Source: Climacium dendroides (Eukaryota; Streptophyta; Bryopsida; Hypnales; Climaciaceae). From it: DNA of 64,000 nt. The translations under genes were made by a program, and so were the position numbers. The stretch is from NCBI GenBank assembly GCA_950106755.1, contig OX467083.1, positions 28,081,029 to 28,145,028 on the forward strand, given 5' to 3'. Of the stretch, positions 9,882 through 22,168 are shown in pieces (the first letter of the stretch is position 1; every line of letters starts with the position of its first letter). Below the pieces are notes generated by a model that had not been told where the DNA came from, searched no databases, and worked only from the letters and a program-made list of their open reading frames with translations.

Positions 9882-11769
9882 AGCCCACTATAAAGACCTA
9901 GCTAAAGCTAAGGCAGGAGGAGATTGCGGCCGGTCTTCCTCCCAAATGCTTCGCACAACGCGACTCCCTGATTCACGTCGCGGCCTCAAAATCCGTGGTG
10001 ATCGGTCACCATGAACCAAAATTGGTAGCCTCTTCCAACCCTCCGGCGATTCGGTATACTCCGGAGTTATAACTGAATCTCGAAAACTCTCTTCGTCTTC
10101 TAATTGCCCATGTCCTCGCCCACCTTTTGATCGTCCGTGACCCCTTCCTCACCCACGACCCCTTCCTCGCCCACATCCCCTTCCTCGACTTCGACCTCAA
10201 ACCCTTCCACCTGAATCACATCCACCATCTTCCTCCCCCCCTCCCCCTGCTCCATGTAACCCATCTCCCAATTCAAATTCTGGGCTTGCGAGTGCTTCGC
10301 CAGCCACCAATGCAGTCACCCCCCCGCTTTCTTCTTCCTTGGAAAGCGCAGCTTTGGTGCTTGCTTTCCCTTTCCTTGCGTGCTCTTCACAGCCCCCTCC
10401 GTGGCTTGTAGCAGCGCATTCACCCCATCGCCGTTTGCATCCAATTCCATCGGTGATGGCAGGACCAATTGGAGGCACCCCTTGCTCAACGATTGGGGGA
10501 CGACGTTGTTGGTTGATCCCAGGTGATCGTCCAACAATGGCGAGGGGGGGACTTCCTGACGAGTCAGGCGGCGTTTTGCTTGACGCTTGACTCTCATCTG
10601 GGTCCTGGGGCTCCTCTGCAACAATCGCTTCTTTGCTACATCTCTGCTTGCCTCCTTCAACGAAAAGTGGGGTGACATTTGGGATGCCATCTTCAATATC
10701 AGGCCAAATTCGATGTGAAACTTGACTCACCAGCACTGGAAAATCAGTTTGCTTACAAAACCCTAATACATTAGCAATGTGTCTATAAAATAGATATTAC
10801 CACTCCTTTGCTGTAGGGTTTGCAGTGAGAGGCCTACTCTTCAATGGCAAAGGCAAAGTCAACAAATGCTTCTCACTCAAACAATTGAGGACCCCTACTC
10901 TCTCAGAATCAGTCTTCTTCTCTGCAACCATCCAATTATCAAGTATCTCAGCTTCTTCTTCCAAGTGATCGGGGAAGCAGGCTGGCCTCGTGTACCCGCA
11001 TTTGTATCCTCCTCCCTCCATTGCAATTGCAACGAGCTGCAGCTTGAGCGGCAAAATTTGTGGCGGGAGTCTCCAATCCTCACAGCTTCAAAAGTTGTCA
11101 AACCGCCAATTTTCAAGCCTTCCTCGACAGTAAGGCAATCCAGGATGCTCCAACAAGGATTGTCGCTTCCACCACTCATAGCCATACTTTTCCTGCTCCA
11201 ACAACGATCGCCGCGTCCACCACTCATAGCCATATTTGTCCTGGGAGATTGTGAACATACTAGCAAGGACTCTAAAGGTGTTCCAAAAATGACGTCCACT
11301 ACCAATTTGGCAGAGCACGTCCACAACAACATTATTCTAATGCATTCCATTGTCAGGACAAGTGCGGAATGCCGGCTGCATCGCTCCACAATGAGAGTGC
11401 CTACGCGAAACTCCAACGACCCTGAAGCCATAGGAAGTCCTGGCGAACGGACAAGCAACGACCAGCTTGTTGATTTGGAATTTGCGCCAAACCCTGAATC
11501 CGAAGAAGCGTCCGGTGTCAGACATGCAACCATCAGGTGACATCATCTTCTCGCTGGTGTTTCGGGGATGCTTTTGCAGCAAACCCTCGACCTGTTCTGA
11601 TGTTTCATGCTCCTTCTTCCGATTTGTAACTCCGATCTTCAATTAGAGACGCCCCTCTGAAACTAGACCCTAAACCGCACACATTCTTTGTTTGTTGCCA
11701 AATGATTCACAGTACCCTAAACCCTAGAAATTCAGCTTCAAACTTTCAGAAGGCAATTTTTGCCTCCTC
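9882..11769 (-). other. 5' arm of the piggyBac element with overlapping unrecognised ORFs
   Basis: This GC-richer 1.9 kb lies upstream of the transposase. Minus-strand frames include 10197-10736 (179 aa, rich in Gly, Pro, Ser and Glu), 10316-10696 (126 aa, ending in a basic stretch PKLRFPRKKK), 10895-11533 (212 aa) and 11337-11642 (101 aa). None matches a family I recognise, and they overlap in different frames, so at most some are real. Possible readings are 5' UTR and first exons of the transposase, a captured host fragment, or a second element gene. A 48-bp unit containing CCACCACTCATAGCCATA is repeated at 11169 and 11217, and short GEEG-coding repeats lie near 10127-10195. Confidence 0.4.
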
Positions 11770-11782
11770 CGGCCCTGAGGGG
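11770..11782 (-). repeat. Right terminal inverted repeat of the piggyBac element
   Basis: Read on the minus strand this is CCCCTCAGGGCCG, next to TTAA at 11783-11786. It pairs with the left end at 5974-5986. Confidence 0.85.
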
Positions 11783-11879
11783 TTAACCATCTAAAACTAT
11801 CATTATTCCTCACTTGGTAACACTAATTCCAGAATTTAAACTCTCCCCTCTTAATGGCCACAAGGGTTAAGAAATCATC

Positions 11880-12645
11880 CAAATTGGTTCTTTCAATTTT
11901 TAAGCTTTAAATCTTTCTCCAAACCGGATGCACCAGCACCACAACCTGACAAAACCTTATCTTTTAAATTGGTCTTTTCAGCTTCCAACTACCAAATGGG
12001 TCTTGTCAGTCTTGTTCATCACATTAGCATCCTTTCTCACCAACTCAAGACTTGACACCTCTATTTTAATTTTGTCTCCAACTTGGGTAGCATTACATCT
12101 CCAATTAACAACCAAATTCTATTCTTTTACAGAATAGACCTTTCTTACAGTCCGATTCGGTTTTGCTTCTATCAATTTTTTTAATTAACTAACAACCTCC
12201 TTAACCAGTTCAGAATTGACATAAACTATCACTAATCTCAGTAATCAACACCAAATCGGAATTTAACTCCCACAACACTCAATCTGATGACTCCCAATTC
12301 GGACTCAAACAGCCAAACAAATTATAACAGAACCTCCCGATTTGGATCATTTTATAAACATTAAACAATTCCATTAAAATACTCTCAATTCGACCTCATA
12401 CAATCTGTCAAAACATTCACCAACTTCCAATTTGGACTAAAAAAAACAAGTCAAAACATAACCAGAACCTGACTTGGAATAAATTAACACAATTTCAATT
12501 AACCAAACATCCCAACTTGGATCACATCACTGGTTAGACTTTGCTTCCAAATTGGAATTTAACTCCGTACCTGCAAACAAATCATACCCAAACAGGACAC
12601 CAATTTGGCTTGAAGAAAATTTATTATAATACCGAATTGGTGAAT
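11880..12645. repeat. Array of dispersed CCAAnTTGG-like motifs
   Basis: At least a dozen variants of CCAATTTGGA or CCAACTTGGA recur about every 35-50 bases, for example near 11880, 12081, 12291, 12338, 12426, 12510, 12547, 12600 and 12633. The intervening sequence is not conserved enough for a clean tandem repeat. The motif is close to palindromic, so orientation is ambiguous. It could be a decayed satellite or a set of protein-binding sites. No gene is seen here. Confidence 0.5.
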
Positions 12646-12720
12646 AAATCACCATTCACAATTTTTATATGTTTCTCAAAACTACTTGATTAGAGTTCTC
12701 AACATCTTGACAATCATTTA

Positions 12721-12973
12721 TGGCCATATTTGTTAAAATGAGACAAAACGTTCATTTTGAGACTTCAACCCTAAAACAATTATAGTGATTTTATCCTCGA
12801 GTCGAAGATAAAATGAGAGTGCAACCTTTGGACATCAAAGGTTTTTATATATATTAATGTATAAAAGTCTCAAATTATCGAATAGTCTCAAAATTGAATA
12901 GTTATAATAATTTATCTTTGAGTCGAAGATAAAATTGAGACTACACTTTGTCTCATTTTAATGAATATGGCCA
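12721..12973. mobile_element. TA-flanked MITE, 253 bp
   Basis: The element begins TGGCCATATTTGTTAAAATG and ends with the complement of TGGCCATATTCATTAAAATG, flanked by TA on both sides (12719-12720 and 12974-12975). GAGACAAA follows each end, extending the repeat. An internal GAGTCGAAGATAAAAT block is present twice. TA duplication suggests a Tc1/mariner-type MITE. There is no coding sequence. Confidence 0.75.
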
Positions 12974-13339
12974 TAATTTTCATCTTCACTGCATACTCTC
13001 CAACTTAATCCTCCTTCCAGTCCTCCAACTAGAACTTGCACAACTTACTTCACACAAATATTTTTAATTTTTATGTGTATATATATATAAAAATTTTCTA
13101 CTTTTGTATTTGCTAGCTATTTCTTCTAGCTAACATCTAATCCACTTAGCATCCAGTTTAGGTTTCAACATCCTCTTCTTATCTCATCATTCTTCACCCG
13201 AATAGGATTAAATTCATAAAATAAATTTATGCCAACCCAGCATTTGCTTATAACATCTCACCAACTCAGAATACTTCAAATTCCATAGTTAGACACACAT
13301 ACACATCTCCACTTAAATTCCAAGACCAACTCTTCATGT

Positions 13340-15470
13340 CAAGGTCAAGTGTTGTCGTGTTGAGAGCGGTTTGCCTTGGGAAATCACGAAGATTCTGGCT
13401 GCAACTAGAAATGGCTAAGGAATAAAAATATGATAGGAGAATAAAGGCAAGTGGACTTGTCACTTGCAAACCCAGTCTTCTAACTAGAATGATGAAGGTG
13501 AGTGAACTTGTCACCCACAAATTCACCAGTCAAATACAAAATGATATTGTACAACAACAAAATTTGTTGTCTCTCGTGAATCTCTAATCTTGGTCTTCAA
13601 ATCTTGTATACGGTCGTCGAATCATCAATCTTCAATCTTCAAACTCCTCCCCGTTGGCCTATCCTGTGGTGGCTCTATAAGAGTAAGGGTAAGGGTAAGG
13701 TGATAAGATCCCACGGCCTCGGACGGGTAAAACGGGACAGCCAACACGAGTGACCGTCCGGATGATGGGACCCTAAACTTTCAAATCCACGGTGACCAGG
13801 AAGCGCCTTTCACCAATGGGAACAACATAAAAGAGCAACCAAGTGGGTGATTAAATCCCAAATAGTCTCCACAAACACAAAATGGAGCGCTTACTGGATA
13901 ACCACGGCTCGCAACAGTTTCACAATGCTGAAATTGAAAATTGCAACTAGCCTCCAAAACCGGCTGAGAATAACCATAGAAAGACAACGAGCCCCCAAAT
14001 CCGGCTAGGAATAACAAGCCACAAGCCACAACACACGAGTCTTCAATCTTTGTGTCTTCAAATTTCAACTTCAAATCATCACTCAAAGCTCCACCTCAAC
14101 TTCAACTTCAAATTTTCACTCAAACTCCAACTTCAAATCTCTACCCCAACTCCATCTTCAAAGCTAAACTTTGAATGATCACCACCGTTGCTTCACAACT
14201 TCAAATGGGTTGCATGATAACTCTCTGGAAAGCTAACACAATTCTCTCCATTTCCTCGAAATCTCAACTCATTCCAATACTCTGACCCAAAACTATGGTC
14301 ATCCAAAGTTTCGGCCTCTACAAGTGAGGGCAACAGACCCTCCTTCACTCCTACACTCACAACTTATTCATAAATGCTCCAATTACTTCGAATGATAGCT
14401 TCTTAGAAAGCTAACAAAACTTTACACATCCTCTCCAAAACTCAAATCAAATTAACACTCTGTCCACTTTTCATGGCCACTCAAAGTTTCGGCCTCTAGA
14501 AATGATAGGCAGCAGACATTCCTTCACTTCTACACTCGTAACTCACTCATACAAGCTCCAAATAGAATGAGTGAGATCTTCCTAGAAAGATAACTTAATT
14601 TCCTACACTTCCTCCAAATATCAATGCAAACCAAGAACCTGTCCGTCTTTTATGGTCGGTCGAAGTCTCTGCCTCTTAATTTCGAAGGCAACAAACCTCC
14701 CTCCACTCAAACTAGCACAACTTTTGATTCACAACTCCAAATCAAGCAAGTGAGATCCATTTAGAAAGAAGACATCATGATACATAACTCCACCAATTTT
14801 CATTTCAAAATTCCAAAAACCCACAACACAATGGCCCTCCAAACATTCGGGTCTTTCCCTAAACTCACAATGGGAGAGAAGATGAATCCTATCCAACTTT
14901 TCCTCTACCTTATCTACTCTCAACCACACAAACAAGTGGGGTCCGCCTCTAACTCACTCTTAAAACTCCTCTAACAATAATTGAGCACTTATTTGGCCCC
15001 ACTACTATCTCCTTATCTTTATCTTTGAAGGAAATTTACTTCAAGTTCACCTAGAAGGCAAACCATTTGAATATTTCCTTACAACTACTTCACAAACACA
15101 AAATTATTATAGAAATTCACTCTAAATATGGAATGAAGAACTAAAACTCAACGTACACCTATTAGAGGTAAAAAAACTAGAATTCCAATTTCATCTTGGG
15201 ACTCAGAAAAAACCCTCCAATTCAACATACTGAATCTATAACAAATAATGAAGAAAACTACTTCAAGTTTGATGGAATTCTAAGATGGTAACCTAATCTT
15301 ATATAGATGACTCAGGCCATCGTAAGAAGGCGTCACCTTGAAGCCACTAAAGATGATGTCATTATTCTCCTCATATTCGTGAAAACCAAATCAATAGAAA
15401 TAAAACATTACCACACTTTTTTACACTATGTACGCATTTACAGTGCGACAGCGTAAATTGCAAGACGATG
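13340..15470. repeat. Long dispersed repeat, copy 1 (about 2.1 kb)
   Basis: This region aligns by eye with 30545-34080 in the same orientation. Shared landmarks are GTTGGCCTAT...GTGGCTCTATAAG (13655 and 30655), ACGGGACAGCCAA (13731 and 30734), a TGACCAGGAA block, and a TACCTTGAAGC / CACCTTGAAGC block near the right end. Roughly 14090-14950 consists of imperfect subunits of about 190 bp, each with AAAGTTTCGGCCTCT followed by GCAGAC. A CTATAAG box resembles a promoter, but no polymerase gene or clear terminal repeats were found, so the class is unknown. Confidence 0.6.
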
Positions 15471-17230
15471 AGATTTCAAAACTCGCGGTTTAAGAAGCAA
15501 TTCAAGGAGCAACCAACTCTTCATATCATGGTCAAGCGTAAACTGCAAGATGATGAGATTTCCAAGTTCATGGTCCACTCCAATAATCACATTGTATATA
15601 CATTGATTTGCACTACAACTATTTAATTAAAAAATGCAAAGGAAAAAACACTTACACGAGTTGTAGATAACATGAACTTGTAAACAATATGAGCTAACCA
15701 ATTAGAGTACGCTCCAACATTGAATAAGCTATTAAATAGCTTCTATCGACAAAATTCCATCTGCAGCACATCAATAGAAAATGAGTTACTACAAAGAGCT
15801 TATACATGCCATAGCATATTTCTCACAATCAATTGTTTAGGAGTACCTAATTGAATAGTAAAAAAGGCATGACATGAAAATGAGTTCTTTGATTTAAATA
15901 GATGCAATTACTTGTACCTTGAAGTCTTAGGGTGCACGGAGTTTGGAGGCTTTTCCATCAATTTGCTTCATGACTTCTGCAAGAGAGAATATTGCCATAA
16001 ATTAGTACTTAAAATTGAGTATACTACTTCCACAAATAGAAACAAAACCATAATTTAGAACCATCATGACTTAGTGTCATCTAAAGCTAATGCATAATAA
16101 CTGATGAGAAAACTTGTTACAAGTACTCTTTGCAATCACTAAGAGAACCAAAAAGAATGTACTCTAGACAACATAAATCAAAAAATTATTTCTTCAATTT
16201 GACTTCCCAAATTGATTCAATACACACAACAAAGTTTCCATAACACATCGCACCACCTACAAGAAAGACAAAAGTAAGAATCTCATCACGCCAATATACA
16301 AAGGATTTTAGGTAGAATTAAAATTTGGATCATCACTAGAACACTACACCCTAAATAAACAACAAAACAAGGAATTCTATTCAATCTTAATCTTAATCAC
16401 AATCTCTAACACTTGCTCACTCAATGGTATATATCTACATAGAGACAACACTTACTCTTGAAATGAAAAAGATTCAAAAAGTATGATATCCTATTTTCCT
16501 AAAATATGTAGAATTATATGGCAATTCACAATATAATTATATTGCTCTCGTGTATGCATTGTGGAGAGGACATCGCGAAGAGGACTCATTGCGGAGAGGG
16601 CACCAAACTTTAATCAATAACTACAACGTGAGTCAATCCTCAACATTAGAAAGCACAACATGAGTAATAGCTTATTAGAAGCACATTGTTCATGCTAACC
16701 AACAAGCTATCCTTTATAAAAAGTTGGTCTACAAATGAACAGGAACTCCCAAAAAATTGATCTCTTTTCATAGTTGTTGCACAATTTCTTGTTGTAACCT
16801 AGTTATGAGGCATATTATAGCTCTTTAATAGCACATTCACAAAGCTTTCCAATAAAAAAATTGTAAATAGTAACTCATCTTGAAAGTTCAAGTGCAACCA
16901 TTGATTATTTCATCTCTGATAGCTACAAACTATTATATTCGACATTTTGGTTTAGAAGTTAATAGTCATGAACCACTTCTATTAATGGACTTGAATAAAA
17001 TAAAGGTGATTTTCAATTAATTAAGCACTAAAGGACAAAACTAATGAATGTTTACCTTAATCATACCCACGGTGCCATTTCAAAGCTAAAACATATAGCA
17101 ATTCTTAACTAGTAGAGAGATTGCCTAGGTGGGTACCTTAGTATTAGCATTAATTAGGTTCTTATTCACCGATATGTTTCATTTGTATAACTTAAGAAAA
17201 TATAAAAAATAAAAAACAACCCTGAATATG
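15471..17230. other. Intergenic, AT-rich, no gene seen
   Basis: No supported coding region or RNA gene. The GATGAGATTTC words near 15470 and 15555 form a small local duplication. Confidence 0.4.
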
Positions 17231-19316
17231 CACTATTAGAAAATGCATGTTTTATAACTGCAATGAGTCAAAAATCTTAAAATATGACTCACGCCAAAAT
17301 CATTGTAAATGATTCAAAACATGACTGGATTCAATTATTACCGATGAGTCGTATTGAACATTAGTCATATTAGCAGTCATATACATTGGGGAGTATAATT
17401 AGCCATAATTAGCCATTTGTTGCCAACTATATATTGACTATTTTTTTGGGCTTGGCTTTTTCTTGAGTTGCCCGAAAAGAAGGGAAAAAAAACTATAGTT
17501 ATATTTTTGGCTAACGTAGAATATGACTCCATATAGTCATATTTTTGGCTAATGTGGAATATGACTGCAATGAGCTATATTTTTGAATGACTTGGAATAT
17601 GACTGTGGTGATTTATATTTTGGTTCATATAGAATGTGACTACAATGAATCATGTTTTTGATTAATATGAAATATGACTACAATAAGTCATATTTTGGCT
17701 AACATGGCATATGATTTTGTACAATCATATTAATTTTTTTGTTGATGTAGAATATGACTCTTATAAGTAATATTTTCTACTTATGTGGAAAATGATTCTC
17801 TCAAGTCATATTTTTGAATGATGTGGAATATGACTCATGAATTATATTTATACTAATGTGAAATATGACTTTCGTGAGTCATATTTATAGTTGATGTAGA
17901 ATATGACACTTGTGAGTTATATTTTTGAATGATGTGAAATATGACTTTTGTAAGTCATATTTATGGTTAATGTGGTAGTTCACATGGATATGATTGGTAA
18001 TTTATAATTGATTGCAATTATGTTTTTAAAAGTGCAAAGTCACCTTTTGGCATGTATAACTATGAGTATTATATGACTACAAGAGACATTTATGCAAGAA
18101 AAAATATGACTTTCTTCAATGATATTTACTAGTCATTGATAATATATATATTACAATGAAGCATTTAAACAAATCAATAGGGTTCATATTCTTTACAATA
18201 ATGCGAAGATGGTTCTATTGGGTTGTAAGTAGCTTCCAACAACTTTGTTTCAACTTTTCATGTCTACATATATACAATTAAAGAAATGGGAGGTTAATTT
18301 TTAGTGAATGAACAACAAAGCTCAACCTTCAAAAACTTACAACAATACAAAATATGTAGTACAAGTTTAAAGTAGAAAGAATAACAATGATAATGGAATG
18401 AAAAAGAAGGAAAAAATAGTAAGTGTTAAAAAATAACAACAAGCAGGAGTTAAGATGCAACAAGGAGCTACAACTAAGAGACAACAAGAAACAATAAAAA
18501 AGTGAGAGTTAAAATGCAACAACAAGAAAAATAAAAGCAAAAAACTAAAAGCCAAGAAAAAGAAAGAGTTTTGATACAACAAGAATTTTTTTTTTGATAC
18601 AATAAGAAGAAACAAGAAGTATGACCTAAAAAGCACAAAGAAACAAGAGTTAAAATGCAAGAATTTTTTTTTTATACATTAATAAGAAACAAAAGGCATG
18701 AACTAAAGAGCAAGAAGAAGCAAGAGTTAAACTATGAACTAAAGAGCAACAAAAGACAACTACTAAAAAGCAAAATCAAGAAGCAACAAGAAATAAAAGG
18801 TACAAAAAAAACAAGGCAAAGAAGAAGAGTCCAAAGAAGTGACGGCTAGGATTTCAAAACTTTAAAGAAGTGATGGCTAGAGTTTCAAAATCTTAGAAAA
18901 GTAGTGGCTAGGGTTTCAACATTCTTAAACAATGTCTTAACCATATTTTTTGGGGATTGCCCATATTTTTTGAAAACTACCCTAAAAAATATGACTGAAA
19001 ATATAACTAAACCAAAAATATGACTAGGTACTTTTTCAACAATCTTCTTGCCCAAATTTACTTTGCACTGCCCAAAACAAAAAAATGTAATCACTATAGA
19101 GATATTACTATAATTATGACTAAAAAAAATATGATTGTAAAATATGACTCTGTGTTCCCAAATATGCTCTCTATGGTTCCCTATGAAGTATTTGGCGTTC
19201 CCAATGAGTGTATACTATATACCCATGAAGTACAAGGTCAAAATATGACTGCAACTAGTTGCTAATCATCCTCAGTTATATTTTTGCAATCATAAAATAT
19301 GCATTTTTTAGTAGTG
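17231..19316. mobile_element. Non-autonomous CACTA element, 2086 bp
   Basis: The left end CACTATTAGAAAATGCATGT pairs with the right end, whose complement is CACTACTAAAAAATGCATAT. The flanking 3-bp duplication is ATG (17228-17230 and 19317-19319). Many subterminal motifs of the type ATATGACT / AGTCATAT occur inside, as in CACTA elements where such motifs bind transposase. The right half contains a purine-rich AACAAGA stretch (about 18370-18850). No transposase is encoded. The long frames near 18367-18850 are products of the low-complexity run. Confidence 0.85.
17440..17990. repeat. Subterminal hairpin repeat array of the CACTA element
   Basis: About eleven units of roughly 50 bp, each built as GAATATGACT, a spacer of about 5-9 bases, then AGTCATATTTTTG and a short linker. 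Each unit can fold as a hairpin through the ATATGACT/AGTCATAT pair. Spacers vary, while the stems are best preserved in the central units. Confidence 0.75.
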
Positions 19317-19369
19317 ATGTGACGCATAATCACAAATGCTCAAGACAGACATCTCTTGACTAGCCAAGG

Positions 19370-19722
19370 ATTGAAACTTGCAATCATATGGACTTTGACT
19401 TGGGACTTAAACTTAACCTATAGCACTCCGATGCTTCATGCTTGTACTTGCAATTGGTAGTTTTGCCATTAATTGAAGGCAATCAACTAGTATTGAGACA
19501 AAATAAGTTACAAAAGTTTTCAAATCCCTTAGTCTCCATACGCCAAGATTGAAACTTGCAATCATATGGACTTCGACTTGGGACTTAAACTTAACCTATA
19601 GCACTCCAATGCTTCATGCTTGTACTTGCAATTGGTGGTTTTGCCATTAATTGAAGTCAATCAACTAGTATTGAGACAAAATAAGTTACAAAAGTTTTCA
19701 AATTCCTTAGTCCCTATAGCTA
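19370..19722. repeat. Tandem duplication, two units of 178 bp
   Basis: The unit beginning ATTGAAACTTGCAATCATAT at 19370 is repeated at 19548 with few differences, and both units contain AACCTATAGCACTCC. There is no coding signal. Confidence 0.88.
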
Positions 19723-21214
19723 CAAGCACAATGCTCATCCAACAACATCCCTGTGATAAAGTGTACCGGTGAGCATTGACACAATTTTATCCTTGCAATG
19801 ACAATATATTTTGTCTTTGTAGTGTGTCTTGAGTTTCATGTAAGGATTCAAACATAAAAACAATCAACGTTTGGAGGACCTAGAAGTGGCTCCAGTTAGT
19901 ATCCTTGAGCTGTGATTTTTCCTAATTGGAGTGATTGAACAATGTTTTTACCCAAAATTTACTCTGATTTTTTGGGGTTGTTTCAAATGCAAACCACTAT
20001 CGTACGTTCATTACCCTATTCTTAGATGTGTAAAATTAGAATCATTTGTAAATTGGTGTTATTATGAGAAACAATTCTAAATGAGGGTTCACCAAGACTT
20101 GGAGAAATTTAAGATTTTTATCCAAGGTTTGAGTCTACACAAACTCTTGAGCTTGAATTGTTGGCCATGAGTAACTAGCATGATTTTGGCCAGATGCTAT
20201 GATGGAACATCTACATGGCATTACTTAACTATGTTACTTTACAAACTAAAGCATGCACAATTTTAATTGTCCTGTCGCTTGCATTGATGCCTTCGCAATC
20301 CAACATGTACCATTTGCAAACGGCTTCATCCCGGGCTTCATAGCTTTTCCATCTTGGAAACTATAAAGACACATGGTGATGTTACAAAGTTTTGCTATTA
20401 GGTTTAGAATAGCACAGGGATTTTTTTGTGAAAATGCTTTGTAAGTAGTATCTAATGTTCTTAAATTTCTTAAATAATAATAAACCTACCCTAAAACTCC
20501 CCTTTTCCCAAATCCCTATCCTACAATTTCTACTATATTCTAAAAATTGTCATACTTAGCTTTGGTTTAGCATAACTTTTGAAAAGTAATTCCAAACAAC
20601 TTGAAACTTTGCCACAATGTAAATCAATTATCCAGATATTCATTTACCAAATTTTATCATATTTTAAGACACTATTCAATTTTGGTGAACATTTTCCTAC
20701 TACTGACTTCCTAATTCTTCATTGCCTCTTCAACCTGGTTGTATTTAATGCATAACTCCTAGATCCTAAGTCCATTGAGGCTAAGATTTTGATAAAATCT
20801 AGAAGATAAAATAAGAAAGATACCCTCAAAATTTTGTTTCCATTGAACACAATCTCAATAAAAATAAGCTCCTCAAAAATGTCCTTCTGACTACCTTTGA
20901 ATCCAAACACCTCCACTTTAAAGCCTCATAATTTTTTCTTCATAATAGATTTAGATTTGAAACTTGACATCATAGTAAATCAAGTACTTAAAAACTCAGA
21001 TCCAAAAGTTTGTATCCATTTATCACTTAACCAAAATGCAACATGAAACTCCTTCAAATCAATGTTCCTTTCAACATAAAACAACAATAAGTACACAACT
21101 AGAACTTTAAGTGCCTCCCAGACCTCCCAACACACCAAAAAGCAAGAGAGAGAAACAAGGGACCAGCCCTTGCTTCAAGTAGCAACCCTAAATCCCAAGA
21201 TGGCTACTAAGGGG
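19723..21214. other. Intergenic, AT-rich, no gene seen
   Basis: No supported gene. Small open frames such as 20719-20916 lack any recognisable feature. Confidence 0.4.
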
Positions 21215-21774
21215 GGGGGCACTTAAAGTGTCCATTAAAAACCATGTGCAAACAAAACTTTGGACTCCCTGTATACTTTTTGAATTTTAAATAAAATTAA
21301 ATGAAAAAAATATGAATAAATTTTTCTACTTTGAAAGTTTATGTTTTGAATTATTGATATTTTTATTTGTTAATAATAATTAGTTACAAATTTTTGAAGT
21401 AAAAAGATACATTGTAGAATTGAAAAATAACTTTCACACCCCTATATTATATAAGAAAAAATTGTCTAAAAAATGAACAAAAATTCCTAAAAATAACTCT
21501 TTTTTGAAGCTCATTTTGAATTGAATATTGATGCAATGGTCATCTAAATGTGCTCTTTAAAAATATTTGAGTTAAAAAAACATACTATTTTAGTGCATTT
21601 TTAACCTCTTTTAGAAATCATTCTATATTTTATTTGAATTTGAAATTTTGGGAGTAGAATCCTAGTCATTAGTAAACAATGCTCAAAATTTGAAGTTAAA
21701 ATTATAGTTTATTAGAAATCACTTGTTTGCACATGGTTTGTTGTAGTAGAGCTAAGTACACCCCTTGAGGACAG
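21215..21774. mobile_element. Inverted-repeat element, about 560 bp, class unknown
   Basis: The outer ends are imperfectly complementary over about 40 bp: GGGGGGCACTTA at the left against the complement GGGGTGTACTTA at the right. They include a perfect inner match, ACCATGTGCAAACAA (about 21241-21255 and 21728-21742). A run of nine Gs blurs the left boundary and no target duplication could be fixed. The interior is AT-rich without a gene. Confidence 0.55.
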
Positions 21775-22168
21775 CTAGCCACCGGCTAACTCTAACCCTA
21801 ATATTATTAATCCAAATATCAACTACTAACCAACCAGTTATCAATTAGCTTCTACCAAGCTAACTAACACAAGCTCAACATCAAGCTACTAACATCAAAC
21901 TTCTAATACCAAGTTTTTAATACCAAACAACTAGAAACACTAAACACATTTTTACTAATAAATAAAGACGTCATTTCAACTATTAGACGACCCAAATCAC
22001 AACAACGAGAATGGAGACAACGACGATGATGGCATGTGAGCCACAAGGCCGCAACTATTTGTGTGACAAAGTTTGAAACTCTAAACCTAAAAAAATTACG
22101 TGACTTCAATGGGGAGGTTCCGTTGCTACCACCTGATCTAATATTGCCGTCGATCTTAAAGCCCTCAT

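Larger units (their letters stand above)
5974..11782 (-). mobile_element. piggyBac-type DNA transposon, about 5.8 kb, both ends present
   Basis: Both ends are visible. TTAA at 5970-5973 precedes CCCTTCAGGGCCG, and the right end, read inwards on the minus strand, is CCCCTCAGGGCCG followed by TTAA at 11783-11786. The inverted repeats are 13 bp with one mismatch, and the TTAA duplication is the superfamily signature. The transposase gene runs on the minus strand (7300-9881). The part 5' of it (9.9-11.7 kb) is GC-richer than the surrounding DNA and holds further open frames. The element is longer than typical 2.5-4 kb piggyBac copies. It carries a CACTA-type MITE at 9148-9377 and a 125-bp tandem duplication near its left end. 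Unless another copy supplies transposase, the MITE and an in-frame TGA make autonomous activity unlikely. Confidence 0.88.

Noticed and set aside
13680..13702. Telomere-like GGGTAA repeats
   Set aside because: Only three consecutive units, within a dispersed repeat that has a diverged copy without them.
18367..18849. Open frames of 64-97 codons on both strands
   Set aside because: They come from the purine-rich AACAAGA low-complexity stretch inside the CACTA element; the peptides are runs of Lys/Gln or Phe/Leu.
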